This document shows, in pieces, positions 44,266 through 56,208 of a DNA stretch of 64,000 nt (positions are counted from its first letter, which is position 1; each line of letters begins with the position of its first letter). The stretch is from Patescibacteria group bacterium UBA6489 (GTDB lineage Bacteria > Patescibacteriota > Gracilibacteria > BD1-5 > UBA6164), in the NCBI GenBank assembly GCA_002435385.1, contig DJMN01000053.1:1-64000 (forward strand), written 5' to 3'. The position numbers and the translations under genes are program-made. The notes under the pieces are model-generated. The model worked only from the letters and a program-made list of their open reading frames with translations. It was not told the DNA's origin and ran no database searches.

Positions 44266-46305
44266 ATGAAAAAACTAAAAAAAACACTAAAACTAATTTC
44301 CCCCTCCTTAGTAAGGAGGGGGCTAGGGGGTGGTCTCATACTCTTCCTCACCTACACTTTTTTCCCAATCATCACCTACCCCCCAAACTACCAAAACCAG
44401 CCATGATCCATCCAAATCATAGACAGAAATTGAAATACCATCACAAATAAAGCAAAACCAAACTGATACTACAAGTTCATAGAAATAAAGCCAGATACCC
44501 ACTTCATAAAAGCCCTACTAACCATAGAAGACGAAAATTACTACAACCACTACTGAATAGACCTTATTTCAAAACTCTGAGCCATAAAAAACAACATCAC
44601 AAACAATAAAATAGTCTCATGATGAAGCACAATAACAGAACAATACATAAAAAACAAATTCTTCATAAACTCAAAAAGAACCTACCTACAAAAATCAAGA
44701 GAAGCCCTACTAGCTCTTTACTACTCTATTCCCTATATTCCCTCAACACTATGAATTTGAGAAAATAAAAAATACCTAAAAGAAAAGATCCTAAACCTAT
44801 ACTGTCATAATGCCTATTTTTGAAATAACCTATATGGACTCTGAGCAGCCACAGAAGTTTATTTCTGAAAAGAAAAAGTAGAAGACCTAACACAAGAAGA
44901 AATAACACTACTAATCTCACTCCTACACAACCCATGAATAAAATCACTAGAAGAAAAATCATTTCAAAACTACTTTGAAAAAGTAAAAAATAAACTCTGA
45001 TATACATTTGAAAGAACCATATTTAAACTAAACAAAAAACAAAATATAGACCAATTCCCTTTTGTTACAAACAGATTATTAGATGAAATCAATTACTCTC
45101 CCTCATTAGCAACGAGGGGGCTAGAGGGGAGTCATAAAAACATCTCCATACAATCTTCCATAAACCAAGAATTACAACAATTTACCAAAGATATCCTAAA
45201 CGAAACACTAAAATGACTAAAAGATAAAAATGTAACAAACTGAGCAATCATAGTGATAAATCCAAAAACTATGGAAACCATAGTATACCAATGAAGCAAA
45301 GACTTCTATGCAAATGACATAGACTGACAAGTAGATGTCATAAAAAGCAAAAGGCAACTTTGAAGTACAATAAAACCATTCTTATATCTACAAGCTTTAC
45401 AAAACTGAGCCAATCCAAACGATTTACTAATAGATTTAGAAAGTGAATATAACAGTTTCAAAGAATGAAAAACCTACATTTCAGAAAACTACTCACTAAA
45501 AGAATACTGATTAGTAACTCTTAAAAAAGCTCTCTGAAACAGTCTAAACAATGCAACAGTAAGACTAGCAAAACACCTATGATTACAAGAAGTATATGAA
45601 TTCTATGAAACCTACTGATTCAAATTTGATTTTCCAGCAGAACACTACTGATACTCTCTAGTCCTAGGAAATCCAGATATAACACTAGAAGACCTAATTT
45701 TAAGCTACATAAATCTACTACCAAACTATGAAATAAACACAAACAGAAATATAACCCTACAGTACTCCAAAAACAATATAAAAGACCTTAATCTCAACTC
45801 AAAAATAGATCCTGAAAAATTCTTACTCTACAACATACTAAAAGACCCAGATAACAGAGATATAAGCTTCTGAGTAAACTCTATACTAAATACAAGCATC
45901 TATCAAGCAGTAAAAACATGAACAAGCTCAGAATTTAGAGATAATTTAGTTATTTCATACCATCCAGATTTGATTGTATGAGTTTGGATAGGAAACAATG
46001 ATAGCTCCTCTATGCAATGAGTCACAGGAATAACCTGAGCAGGATACATATGGCACCAAATCATAGAAAAAGCTATAAACCTATGATACATAAAAGAATA
46101 TAATTATGAAATACCTGAATCTGTAGAAGAAACTGAATACTGTTTAGATAAATCATGTTTCAGAAAAAGACTCATATTTCAAAAGAAATGAAAACAATAC
46201 TTCTCTAGAACAGCTGACTGAATCTATGATTCAAGAGATTTATTTGAGGATTTAGATGACTATGAAAGAGAAAAATTAGAAGAGATGAATATATATCTAT
46301 ATTAA
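44266..46305 (+). CDS. Class A penicillin-binding protein (transglycosylase-transpeptidase)
   Basis: A 679-residue bifunctional PBP, PBP1A/1C-like. GT51 motifs: TIEDENYYNHYG (Glu88), SGGSTITEQYIKN, and NLYCHNAYFGNNLYGLGAATE. Transpeptidase motifs: RQLGSTIKPF (nucleophile Ser367), NSLN and KTGTS (Lys550). It polymerises and cross-links peptidoglycan outside the membrane. Two REP-like repeats are coded in frame: SPSLVRRGLGGGL right before the membrane helix and SPSLATRGLEGS between the two catalytic domains. Both sit in loops, so activity should be kept. Third gene of the lgt operon. Confidence 0.92.
44299..44334. repeat. REP-like repeat inside the PBP gene (1 of 2)
   Basis: CCCCCTCCTTAGTAAGGAGG palindrome with tail GGGCTAGGGGGTGGT. 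This is nearly identical to intergenic copies at 58309 and 62594. Read as SPSLVRRGLGGGL in the cytoplasmic tail. Confidence 0.88.
45097..45133. repeat. REP-like repeat inside the PBP gene (2 of 2)
   Basis: CTCCCTCATTAGCAACGAGG with tail GGGCTAGAGGGGAGT, read in frame as SPSLATRGLEGS; a more degraded copy of the first. Confidence 0.8.
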
Positions 46306-46314
46306 TTTTTCTTA

Positions 46315-47322
46315 TTATTTTTTACTACGCTTCAGTAATAATCTTTCTAAATAATTCCTATCAATTTTAGAAAAAGCAGCAATTATGGTAGCTTTATCTT
46401 CTTCTTGTAAAGAAAATTCATTTATTACAAAATTTATAATTTCATCAATATTTCTTCATAAAAAATCTTCTACATTAATCTCTATTCTTTTTTCTCGTAC
46501 ACCTCTAGAATGAAAAGAACAAGAAATCTTATCTAATTTTTTAGACATTTCTAACACAAAAAATCCCTTCCCTCAAACAGCAACATTTGTAAACAAAGTA
46601 TCTGGTAAATTTTCAACATGTTTAATATATTGTCATATATTATTGGTGGTATAATTTACTCATAACTTTTTCAAAATTTCACCTAACTTTTCATCTTCCG
46701 CCAATCTATAGAAATTAGTTTTTTCAGGATGTTTTCATAACTTCTCAAAAAATAATTTATTTATATCACTATCAATCCAAAACTTACCATTTATAGACAG
46801 GGTTCAGTGATACATTTCCTCAAGAATATGAAATTTGAATTTTATGTACTTATCATTTCAAACAATTTCTTTCAACAAATTATAATAAAAAAGAACTCCT
46901 TCTGTATAACAATTCCCTCCTAATACAGAAGGAAAATCAGCTATATCAGATTTTTTAGGTAACATAAATTCAAAAATCTGCTCTTCCGTTGATAAATAAA
47001 GAAATTCATTAAGACTATATCTTGGATTTCTCACAAAAAGCTTCTTCGCATCTACTTGAGAAAATAAATAATCTACAGAAGCAAGTACTTGTTCTATAGC
47101 ATACATTTTTTCATCATAAGAAACAGTAGAATAATATAAAATCCTTAATTCATCAATTACCTTTATTATATTATTTACAATATCCTTTTTTCACTGTTTT
47201 CATTTCTTATCAATAATCCTATTTATTTTTGAAACAACTTGTTCTAAAAATATAAATGTATGTATATTGATAACATCACCTCCATTTCCCTCTTCTAATG
47301 ATTCTAAGAATCTTTCTGACAT
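46315..47322 (-). CDS. NAT/transglutaminase-like protein
   Basis: A 335-residue protein convergent with the PBP gene (9-bp gap). GGNCYTEGVLFYYNLLKEI (Cys), then EEMYHGTLSINGKFWIDSD (His and Asp) form a plausible Cys-His-Asp triad, as in arylamine N-acetyltransferases and transglutaminase-like folds. The N-terminal third is helical and contains a Tyr-rich stretch. It lacks a signal peptide. The assignment is an inference from the triad only. Confidence 0.6.
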
Positions 47323-47440
47323 AAAAAAGATAAAAAATAATATTTTCTTAATTCTAAAAAAAATTTTTTTCTTGTCAAATATTTTTTAAACAGTATAATA
47401 TATTATTTTTCAAAATTGCACTTCGTTTTTTACTTTAGTA

Positions 47441-47472
47441 AAAAGATAAGCTCTTCTCAAAGCTTATCTTTT
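47441..47472. terminator. Hairpin terminator between two minus-strand genes
   Basis: AAAAGATAAGCT and AGCTTATCTTTT form a perfect 12-bp stem with an 8-base loop. It lies 20 bp past the SPFH gene stop. Confidence 0.8.
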
Positions 47473-47491
47473 TGTCATCAAACACTATTAT

Positions 47492-48661
47492 TTACCTCAA
47501 AAACTCATAATCCCCTCAAACTGAAGTCGGCAACTTACCATCCCATTTCTTAATCTTAGTCGTTTCATTTTCTAACTTCTTCATTTCCAACATCTTATCT
47601 GTTATAGTCTCAGAATTTATTATCTTATTATACTCAGCAATTGCCTCAGCCTCTATTATCTTAACCTTTTTAGCATTCTCAGCCTCTATAACATTTCTCT
47701 CTGATTCCTTTTTTTGTGCTTCAAGTTTAGCCTCTGCAAGTTTCAATTCATTTTCAGCCTTTAATAAATCCTCCTTAGATTTTAAATAACTCTCTGGTAG
47801 TCTGATATCAAGTATATTTATATCTTGTATTTCTATTCAAATCTCTTTTAATATCTCATTAGCTTGTTTTATAGTTATATCTTTTATTTCATTATGTTTA
47901 GAAGAAATCTCCTTAAAATCATAATCCTTTATTATCCCTTTTATAACCTCAAGTAAACTAGGCATAACAACATCAGAAGAAACCTCTCTTATACTTTTAG
48001 CTCAATATTTATCATAAAACTCTAATCTCTTATCTGACTTAATCATAAAATTAACCCTATAATCAAGAGTGACAGGTAATTCACCATCTGTATTTGCTGT
48101 AATTTCAACTATTTCAAAGGCAAAATTACTAGTAGGAGATAAAAAATAACTAGTTCTAATTGGACTATATAAATGGTATCATGGAGTTAGTATTCTTTGA
48201 TTTTTTAAATCAACTCAAACAAAACCACTTTCTATTTTAGCCAACCTCAGAACCTTACACCTTCAATCAAGAACTCTTCATACAAAAATACCTAAAAAAC
48301 AAATAATTATAATGAATACAGACAATAACTTTCTATTCCAAAAATATAACAACAGCTTCTTAATAGATAATAATATATCTTTCAATATTCAAACTCACCA
48401 ACTTCCTAGCCTTTTCATTTCTTTAACAGTTTCATCTCATCACTTTCTAAATAAAGAAATAACAAAATAAAAGAATAAAAGAAAACCAATAATAACTCAT
48501 AAAACAAATATCATTTCTATAACCGTATCTATAATCCTCATTAAATAATCAAATATACTACTACTAGATCAATAATATCATCCTCAAACAGACACTGTAT
48601 CATAACTCCTATCCAAACTTTCTTGAACAACATTTGATTCAAACTTAGCATAGTTTTGCAT
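47492..48661 (-). CDS. SPFH/prohibitin-family membrane protein
   Basis: A 389-residue protein with two or three helices in the N-terminal 135 residues, including IIDTVIEMIFVLGVIIGFLLFFYFV. A band-7/SPFH domain follows (SGFVGVDLKNQRILTPGYHLYSPI, VTLDYRVNFMI, EVSSDVVMPSLLEVI). The C-terminal part is a charged coiled coil (EAKLEAQKKESERNVIEAENA). SPFH proteins form ring scaffolds around membrane proteases. An ATG two codons upstream (48667) is an alternative start. Upstream lies the hairpin element also seen before argS. Confidence 0.85.
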
Positions 48662-48719
48662 TCACATAATAATAAAATTATAAATATAAAATCCCTTTTT
48701 TATTAAAATAACAGCTTCA

Positions 48720-48788
48720 CAGAAAATAGATTAGTAAGTACAACTAGTCAACAGAGGGTTTTAACCCTTTGTAACTTTCTATTTTCTG
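48720..48788. repeat. Hairpin element, copy 1 (upstream of the SPFH gene)
   Basis: The core ACAGAGGGTTTTAACCCTTT (hairpin AGGGTT/AACCCT) is preceded by ATTAGTAAGTACA and enclosed by an outer inverted repeat, CAGAAAATAGA/TCTATTTTCTG. The same core and GTACTTA flank occur at 58411-58455. Copy 1 is 59 bp from the SPFH start. Confidence 0.7.
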
Positions 48789-48906
48789 ATACGTTAAAAA
48801 CACATTTTAAACACAAAGATTTTTTTTGCAAAGAAACTTGCCTAGACTTATTAATTTTATAGTACCTAAATTTAGTTATTCAAGAATATAGTATATTACA
48901 AAAAAT

Positions 48907-48942
48907 CCCCCTCCTTAACAAGGAGGGGGCAAGGGGATGGTC
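48907..48942. repeat. REP-like repeat after the HPF-like gene
   Basis: CCCCCTCCTTAACAAGGAGG palindrome with tail GGGCAAGGGGATGGT. It abuts the stop codon of the HPF-like gene. Confidence 0.85.
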
Positions 48943-49248
48943 TTAGTCATTACTAAGCTCCTCTTTTAAATGGTTAAATAAGTGATTCACTAAATCATCT
49001 AGATTTGTATAATCCTCCCTTTCATACCTAAAATTTTTTCAATCTAAATTAACTTGTAACACACCATCATACATAGCCTTCTTATTTTTATCAACTTTCA
49101 ATTCCAACAAACCTTCTGCAGAATCCTTATCAAACTTTTTCAAATAACTATCTAACTTAGTTCTTAAATTTTCCTCTACTAACCTTTCAACAGCATCCTT
49201 TGCATTTTCTAAATCCTTTCAAACTTGTATCTTAACTTGTAATTCCAT
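48943..49248 (-). CDS. hpf: HPF/RaiA-like ribosome hibernation factor
   Basis: A 101-residue protein that follows the HPF core: MELQVKIQVGKDLENAKDAV, then EGLLELKVDKNKKAMYDGVL and LDDLVNHLFNHLKEEL, the pattern beta-alpha-beta-beta-beta-alpha. Such factors dimerise or silence 70S ribosomes in stationary phase. Sequence similarity is moderate; a stand-alone small factor of another kind is possible. It may be terminated by the adjoining repeat. Confidence 0.6.
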
Positions 49249-49418
49249 ATTTAAAAATATTAAAAATATAATATAACAAAAATGATTTTATCATTTTATT
49301 TTTTAAAATCAAAAAAAAATATTGATATAATTAAAAAATTAGATATATTTTTTCTTAATTTTTAGTATAATAAAAAAGATACTAATAAAATAAAAAATTC
49401 CATAAATTCTCCTTTTTA

Positions 49419-49472
49419 TCTTTAGGACCAAAGGGAGTACCCAAAATGTAATGAAGGGGAAGGGATTTTTAT
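49419..49472. repeat. Second-family repeat upstream of gatB
   Basis: CTTTAGGACCAAAGGGAGTA then CCCAAAATGTAATGAAGGGG AAGGG. It resembles the reverse strand of 34414-34451 (GGAAGTACCGAGGTGCGAGG) and, more loosely, 58228-58275. It lies 30 bp before gatB; no clear promoter is visible in 49249-49501. Confidence 0.6.
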
Positions 49473-49501
49473 AAAAAATTTACATCATTAACAAAAAACA
49501 A

Positions 49502-50941
49502 ATGGAATACGAAAAAGTTATAGGACTAGAAATACACGTAAGAATAAAATCTAAAACAAAAATGTTATGTAGCTGTAAAAATGCAGTAGCATTAGCAGAT
49601 GAACCAAATATAAACGTATGTCCTATATGTATGTGATTTCCATGAATGTTACCTAGTCTAAATAAAGAAGTTGTTAGACTATGAGTTATCTGAGGACTAC
49701 TTATGAAATGTGAAGTAAACAAATTTTCTAGATTTGATAGAAAAAGTTATTTCTACCCAGATTTACCAACCAGTTTTCAAACTACTCAACTATACCAACC
49801 AATAGTTTGAGCATGAAAAGTAAAAACCCTAGTTAACTGAGAAGTAAAAGAATTTGCTATACACCATATGCATTTAGAAAACGATGCCTGAAAATTAAAC
49901 CATGCATGATGACAAACAATCTGTGACTATAATAGAGCGTGAAGTCCACTTATGGAAGTGGTTACTGACCCTGTATTCTCAGATAAAGAAGAAGTAATGG
50001 AATTTTTGAAAGAATTACAAAAAATGTTCAGAGCATGATGAGTATCAGATGCAGATATGGATAAATGACAACTAAGATGTGATGTAAACATTTCAGTAAG
50101 ACCAGCTTGAACAACAAAACTATGAAGTAGAACAGAGATGAAAAACTTAAACTCTTTCTCTGCCATCTGAAGAGCAATAGACAGTGAATCAAATAGACAA
50201 ATAAAAATACTTCAAAAATGATGAGTTGTAGAACAAGAAACAAGATGATGGAATGATGATACTTGAATGAGCACATCACAAAGATCAAAAGAAGACGCTA
50301 TGGATTATAGATATTTTCCAGAACCAGATTTATTACCTATTGAACTTGATGATGAATACATAGAAGCATGTGAAGCAACTCTTCCAGAATTACCAATAGA
50401 AAAGAGACTTAGATATTTAGAAGAATACGGACTAAAAGATGATGATGCAAGAATTTTAACAAACGACAAAGATCTAAGTGACTATTTTGATGAACTAGTA
50501 AAATTAACTTCTGACTATAAAAAATCTTGTTCATACATAACAACCGTAATACTAGCTCTTATAAATGAAAGTGATGAAACATCTGGTATTAAGGAATTAA
50601 AATTTGATATAGAAGAACTAGTAAAAGTTATAAAATTAGTAAACAAAGAAGAACTATCAAGTACAAATGCTAAACAAGTAATAGAAGAATTATTTAGAAA
50701 CTGATGAGAAGCAGATATTATAATAGATGAAAATAATCTTAGACAAAAAAACGACTTATGAGCACTAGAACAAATAGCAGATGAAATAATTAAAAATAAT
50801 CAAGAACAAGTAAATGACTACAAATGATGAAATGAGAGAATATTTGGTTTTTTTGTATGACAATGTATGAAAGCAAGTAAATGACAATGAAATCCAAAAA
50901 TGTTTAACAAAATATTAAAGAAGAAATTAGACGAACAATAA
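49502..50941 (+). CDS. gatB: Aspartyl/glutamyl-tRNA amidotransferase subunit B
   Basis: A 479-residue GatB: VIGLEIHVRIKSKTKMLC, CPICMGFPGMLP, DRKSYFYPDLPTSFQTTQ, HLENDAGKLNH, CDYNRAGSPLMEVVTDP, GQLRCDVNISVRP, KNLNSF, and the C-terminal YqeY-type tail ending KMFNKILKKKLDEQ. About twenty glycines are UGA. It acts with GatA and GatC to make Gln-tRNA or Asn-tRNA in the cytoplasm; the other subunits are not in this window. Confidence 0.97.
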
Positions 50942-50957
50942 AAAAATGTGAAAATAT

Positions 50958-50990
50958 CACAAGAACTAATAATATATTAGTTCTTGTTTT
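50958..50990 (+). terminator. Terminator of gatB
   Basis: ACAAGAACTAAT and ATTAGTTCTTGT form a perfect 12-bp stem with a 5-base loop and a T7 run, 17 bp past the stop. Confidence 0.88.
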
Positions 50991-51048
50991 TTTGTGTATA
51001 TTATGATAAAATATCAATATAAAAAAAATACTATTCAAAAAAGAAAAT

Positions 51049-52830
51049 ATGGCATCTACTCCTGAAACAGAACAAACTTCCGAAAAAAAAGAATTTACTC
51101 CTAAGGAAAAAGTAATTCTGACATTAGATAGTTCAATAAAAACATTAGAAAGAAAAAAAAATTCTGTTGAAGTGAAAAACTCTCCAAAATTACAATCCCT
51201 CGTTCTAAATCAACTTATACAATTAAAAAATTTAAAAACGGATTTTGAAAAATCAGAAAGATGACTAACAAACAAAACCATAGAGCATTTGGATAATTTA
51301 CTATATAACATAGAGATTAAATCATACAAACTAGGATTAATATGAAAAGAAATACAATTTTTAAAACAAGAACTAGCGAAAACAAATGATAATATAGATA
51401 TATTCTGATTCAATCAATCATACAGAGATATAGTAGAAAAAAATATAGACTTCATATGAGTAATAGAAAGCTACAAAGAACCAAGAGAAACAACAGCATT
51501 CTATAATTATTTTACAATAGAATACATAAACTTACTTGATGAAAAATGAATAAAAGAAACTTCAAAAAAAATAGACCTAACAAGAGAAGAGATAATAAAA
51601 ATAATCAGTAAGGTCATGGTGATTTTAGAAACAAACTGAATAAATTTAAAACACAAACAAATACACATAAACACGAATAGATGAATAATAAAAATAAACA
51701 TTGAAGAAATAGAAAAAGAATACAAAATTCAGAAAAAAGAAAAAATTAAAGAATTCAGGAAAATATATTCTTGAAAAACAATAGAAAGAAAAAAAAATGA
51801 AGATAGAGGAAACTATACCAAAAGAATAAAAGAAAAATCCATACAAAAAGCAGAAGAATTAATCCAAGAATGATTTTTAACAATCAAAGAGTTAAAAGAA
51901 ATAAACTACACCGTTTATCTTGAACTATCTTATTTAAAAGAAAATATAGAAATAAAACCAAAAATAAAAGAATTTTGAGAAACAATGATAAGATTAAATT
52001 TAAATTGATTAACAATAAAAAGAAGTGAAAAAGATTGATGAGATATAAACATAGATGAAAAATTTTTGAATCAACATATGAAAATTTTACTAGAAAATCT
52101 ACAGTCATTATGTTTAGTATTCGTGGATATAGAAAGCAAAAATTGAAATCCAGAAAGTAAAAATGATACAAGCTCAGCAGAATGACTATATCAATTTTTA
52201 ACAAATAATTGAAAAATAGCAATAGAATACCAAACTATTAAAGACTGAAAAACTATATGGATAAGTTCATCAGAAGTAACAGAAAAAATAAAAAAAGAAG
52301 ACAAAACAAGAGAAGTTCGGAATACAAGCTCCTATGAAAGTGCTTTAAATAAAATACCTAACCTAATAAAACAATTAAAGGAAAAAATAAAGTCCAACGA
52401 ATCTGATATATTTATCTTACAAAGCTTACAAAAAAACAAAAAAAGTATTAATACTAATAACCTAAACAACCTAGAAGAAAAAAATAAACAACTAAAACAA
52501 AACATTTTAACCTTAAAAAATTTATTTATAAAAGCAACATGATATACAGAAGTAAAAATAATAACCCAGAAACTAACATGATGAAAATCTCCTTTCGAAT
52601 TAAATAGTTCTGAACAAACTACATTATTTTTAGTTAGTATATTTTGAGAGGAAATACAAAAAATTACCTCAAATAATTATATATTATTAGCTTTACTATG
52701 AGATACATGATGACTAAAAGAACTATATAAAAAATTCCACCACAGAAAACCAGATGAAGCAACAATCAGTAGATTAAAAAGATATATAAAAATACACATA
52801 GATAAGTTTGAAAACATTCACCAATCCTAA
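51049..52830 (+). CDS. Protein with a lysozyme/transglycosylase-like domain
   Basis: A 593-residue charged, largely helical protein with no signal peptide. In the middle (about residues 355-410) it has a pattern of lysozyme-fold enzymes: DIESKNGNPESKND followed by TSSAEGLYQFLTNNGKIAIEY. There a Glu in IES would be catalytic and SSAxGLYQF is the family mark. N- and C-terminal parts are coiled-coil-like. It could be a cell-wall hydrolase released by lysis, or an effector or tape-measure-like protein. I have no partner gene to support either. Confidence 0.65.
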
Positions 52831-52939
52831 AAAAATATTTTCCTTTGATTTTTTTTTATTTTTTCATACAATAAAAAATGTTAATTTACTGGTGTATTTT
52901 CTAGTTTGTTGACACTATTTATTTTTTAAAAATACAATT

Positions 52940-53209
52940 ATGACTGTTACTAAAGATGACAAAAAGAAAATCGTAAAAGATTTTTGAGCAAAAACTTGAG
53001 ATACAGGTTCTGCTGAAGTACAAGTTGCTATACTTACACAAAAGATAGAAAACTTAAAAGAACACTTAAGTACTCATAAAAAAGATAACCATTCTAGAAG
53101 AGGTATAATGCTTATGGTTGCTAAAAGGAGAAAAATGTTAGCTTATCTTAAGAGAAAAAAACCTGAAGTATATGAAGAAGTTATAAATAAATTAAACATA
53201 AGAAAATAA
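52940..53209 (+). CDS. rpsO: 30S ribosomal protein S15
   Basis: An 89-residue S15: MTVTKDDKKKIVKDF, TGDTGSAEVQVAILTQKIENL, HKKDNHSRRGIMLMVAKRRKML, and YLKRKKPEVYEEVINKLNIRK. Length and motif order are canonical. It binds 16S rRNA in the central domain. A TTGACA at 52909 lies upstream but is too close to the start codon to be its promoter in the usual geometry. Confidence 0.98.
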
Positions 53210-53221
53210 TCTTATATAAAT

Positions 53222-53261
53222 AACAAAAAAACTAGAATTTAAATATTCTAGTTTTTTTGTT
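53222..53261. terminator. Bidirectional terminator between rpsO and rel
   Basis: AACAAAAAAACTAGAAT and ATTCTAGTTTTTTTGTT form a perfect 17-bp stem, serving the two convergent genes. Confidence 0.9.
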
Positions 53262-53271
53262 ACAATTAACT

Positions 53272-55488
53272 TTATTTGTAATCTATTTGTGATATTTCAT
53301 GATTCAACAAATCACTTCACATTTTAAGCTTAACCCTATCTAAAAACCTATCAAGTATCAAATAATCATGATCTGGAACCTCCAAAGATAAGACAATTTT
53401 AACCTCATAAGGAGATTGTTTTTTTGAATATATCTCATCTATATTTATATTCATAGAATACAATATACTACTAATAGACTTCAAAATTCACGGTTTATTC
53501 CTCATAATAAAACTAACCTCAAATAATAAAATATTATCTTCGTTTCACTCAATATAGGCACTTATTAGCCTATCCTTATTAGCTCATTCTAATATATCAC
53601 AATCCCTTCTATGTAAAGTAAAAATTCACTTAGAATTAATATGTGCAACTATTTCCTCACTAAAATCCTGGTCTAGACATTTTTTACAAATCTTATATGG
53701 TAAATCATCCTCTCAACCTATAATCACCTTTTTCTTTTTTAAAACTCTATTCTCATCAAAATCTTCTACTTCTTCTGGTCGACCAATTCTCTTAAGACTT
53801 CTAGAATCTGGTTTAAATATTCTTCTTATCAGAGAAGAAGGAGTTAAGCTAAAATTTCAAACTTGCTCTAAAAATTGATATCTTTCTTCTATATTATATT
53901 CTCTTCAATCAATAACCTTAAAAATAGACAAATCCTTATCCAATGGTTTATGTCAAGAACTTTCCAAATACTTGTTCAAAATGTCTTTCCCCCTATCCCT
54001 ATGCAAATCTTTATTTTCTTTCTTCAAATAAGATCTTATACGACTTTTTGCCTTTGATGTCTTCACAAAAGAAAGCCGAAAAGGACTAGGAGACCTATTT
54101 TTATCTATGACAATATCCACTATATCACCATTTCTTAATTCTTTATCCAAAGGATAAACACTATGGTTTACTTTTGCAACACTTATATGATTTCATAAAT
54201 CAGTATGTATATAATAAGCAAAATCAATAGGAGTTGATCATGATGGAAGATTTACAGTATCACCTTTGGGGCTAAAAACAAAAATTCTATCCTTAAATAC
54301 ATCAATTTTTAAAGAAGACATCAAATCTTTATTTCATAAATTTTCCGTCATTTCCTTAAGCTCTTTTACCCAATTTACATCTCTTGCTACCTTACTTCAA
54401 ACTTCTTTATATTCAAAATGAGCAGCAACTCAAATCTCTGCTTCCTTATGCATTTCCCTAGTTCTTATCTGTATTTCAGTAGGCTGCTTAACAAAATTCT
54501 TTAGAAAACCAATAACTGTTGTATGAAGACTCCTATATCAATTCGGCTTAGCTAGAGCAATATAATCTTTAAACCTATAAGGCAAAGGATACCATCTGCT
54601 ATGAATTTCTCATAAAACCCTATAACAATCGGCAACACTATCAACAATTATCCTTATTCCATAAATATCATACAAATCATTTATATCCTCAAAATGCTTT
54701 TTCTTCATTTTTCTATAAATAGAATAAATAGATTTTATTCTAAAAGAAACCTCTCATTTAACTCAAATATCCTTCAATAAAGACTCAATTTCTTCTATAG
54801 AAGTTTTCTTAAATGTATCTTTAACAATTTTTGTCTCAGTTAAAGCCTTTTTTATGTTTAGATAATCTTGCTTTTTTAAAATTTTAAAACACTCTTTTTC
54901 TAAAGAATTCTTTAGATTATATAATCACAATCTTTCTGCTATTGGTACATAAATATTTAAAGTCTCTAATGCAATTCTTCTTCTTTTTTCCAATTTAGGA
55001 TGGTATTTCAAAGTCTGCATATTATGAAGCCTATCTGAAAGCTTTATCAGTATAACTCTAAGATCTTCAGCCATGGCAACAAACATTTTCCTTAAACTTC
55101 ATATTGCTCTATCCTCTCATTTATACCTAACCTTTCAAAGCTTCTCCATTCAAGAACATAAAAAAGCAACTTCTTTTCAAAACTCTTTTTCTATATCTGC
55201 ATACGTTTTAGGAGTATCTTCTATAACGTCATGTAATAAACAAGCCTGTATACTGGCAATATCTGGACTTAGAGACAAAAGAATCATAGTTGACTCTACT
55301 GGATGATTTATATAAGGATGTCACGACAACCTTATCTGTCACTTATGAGCTTCCTTAGCATATTCATAAGATTTTTTTATTTTATCTTTTATATAATCCT
55401 GATTTATTCAAGACATATATCAGATGACAGTTTTAATAAGAGAGTCTACCTTCTTATCAATTAATTTTATATCTGATTCATAATCCAT
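53272..55488 (-). CDS. spoT: Bifunctional (p)ppGpp synthetase/hydrolase (Rel/SpoT)
   Basis: A 738-residue long RSH protein. The hydrolase domain has HPYINHPVE, CLLHDVIEDTP (His86-Asp87) and the KLSDRLHNMQTL motif. The synthetase shows YGIRIIVDSVADCYRVLG, PKPNGYRSLHTTVIG-type residues (AKPNGYRSLHTTVIG) and QIRTREMHKEAEIGVAAH. TGS (VFSPKGDTVNLPSGSTPIDF) and a C-terminal ACT-like domain follow. Both active sites look intact, so it should both make and degrade the alarmone. Confidence 0.95.
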
Positions 55489-55542
55489 GGTATCAAAATA
55501 TTTAGAAAATACCTTATTTAAAACAGTATAACATAGAAATAA

Positions 55543-56196
55543 CTAAGAAACAATACTTATATAGTTTTTGTTATTGTCAAATAACCTATTTTCTATTATA
55601 TTAAATCAACTATCTCAAAATAAATACTCTAATTCTTTTAATGAAAAACTATGATAAAATCTATCAAACTTTCATATTTTTATATTGTAATCAATACTTC
55701 AAAACTCATTCTCACTATTTCCTATAACAGATTTTTTATATTTTTCTCTATTTAAATAGCTATTCAAAGCCCAATTGGTCATAAAAATATGTCACTCATC
55801 TTTCAATAATTTACGAACATTCTTCAATACATTTAATCTATCATCAACACTTTTCAAATGATGAAAACTAGCAATAAAAAATATACAAGAAAATTTCTTT
55901 TTTATCTTATTTAAATCAATCATATCAATATTCAAAAATTCATCCTCAGGATAAATATTTTCAGCTTCTTTTAAAAGTTTCTCAGATAAATCTACTCAAA
56001 CATATTTGTCTACAATCAATTTTCTATCATTAAAGGCACCTAATAATCTACCATTTCAACATCCAACATCCAAAACACTTATGTTCTTAATTCAAGAATT
56101 AATTACAAAATCTAAAAAATATGAAATTTCTTCCCATTTCATATTTTTTCTAGACTCTGAAAATGTTTTAGCAAAACTATTATAATCTACTGACAT
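55543..56196 (-). CDS. Class I SAM methyltransferase, Trm9/ABH8-like
   Basis: A 217-residue methyltransferase. It opens DYNSFAKTFSESRKNMKWEE and has VLDVGCGNGRLLGAF (SAM loop), YVGVDLSEKLLKEA and SFHHLKSVDDRLNVLKNVRKLL. The C-terminal FYHSFSLKELEYLFGDSGF is the pattern of Trm9-type tRNA wobble-uridine methylases. Substrate assignment by family resemblance only. A 12-bp gap from the argS stop suggests cotranscription. Confidence 0.75.
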
Positions 56197-56208
56197 AAAA
56201 TATACATA

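Noticed and set aside
52909..52938. TTGACA and TACAAT before rpsO as a promoter
   Set aside because: The TACAAT ends 1 bp before the ATG, so transcription would start inside the gene. Probably a chance match; the real promoter was not found.
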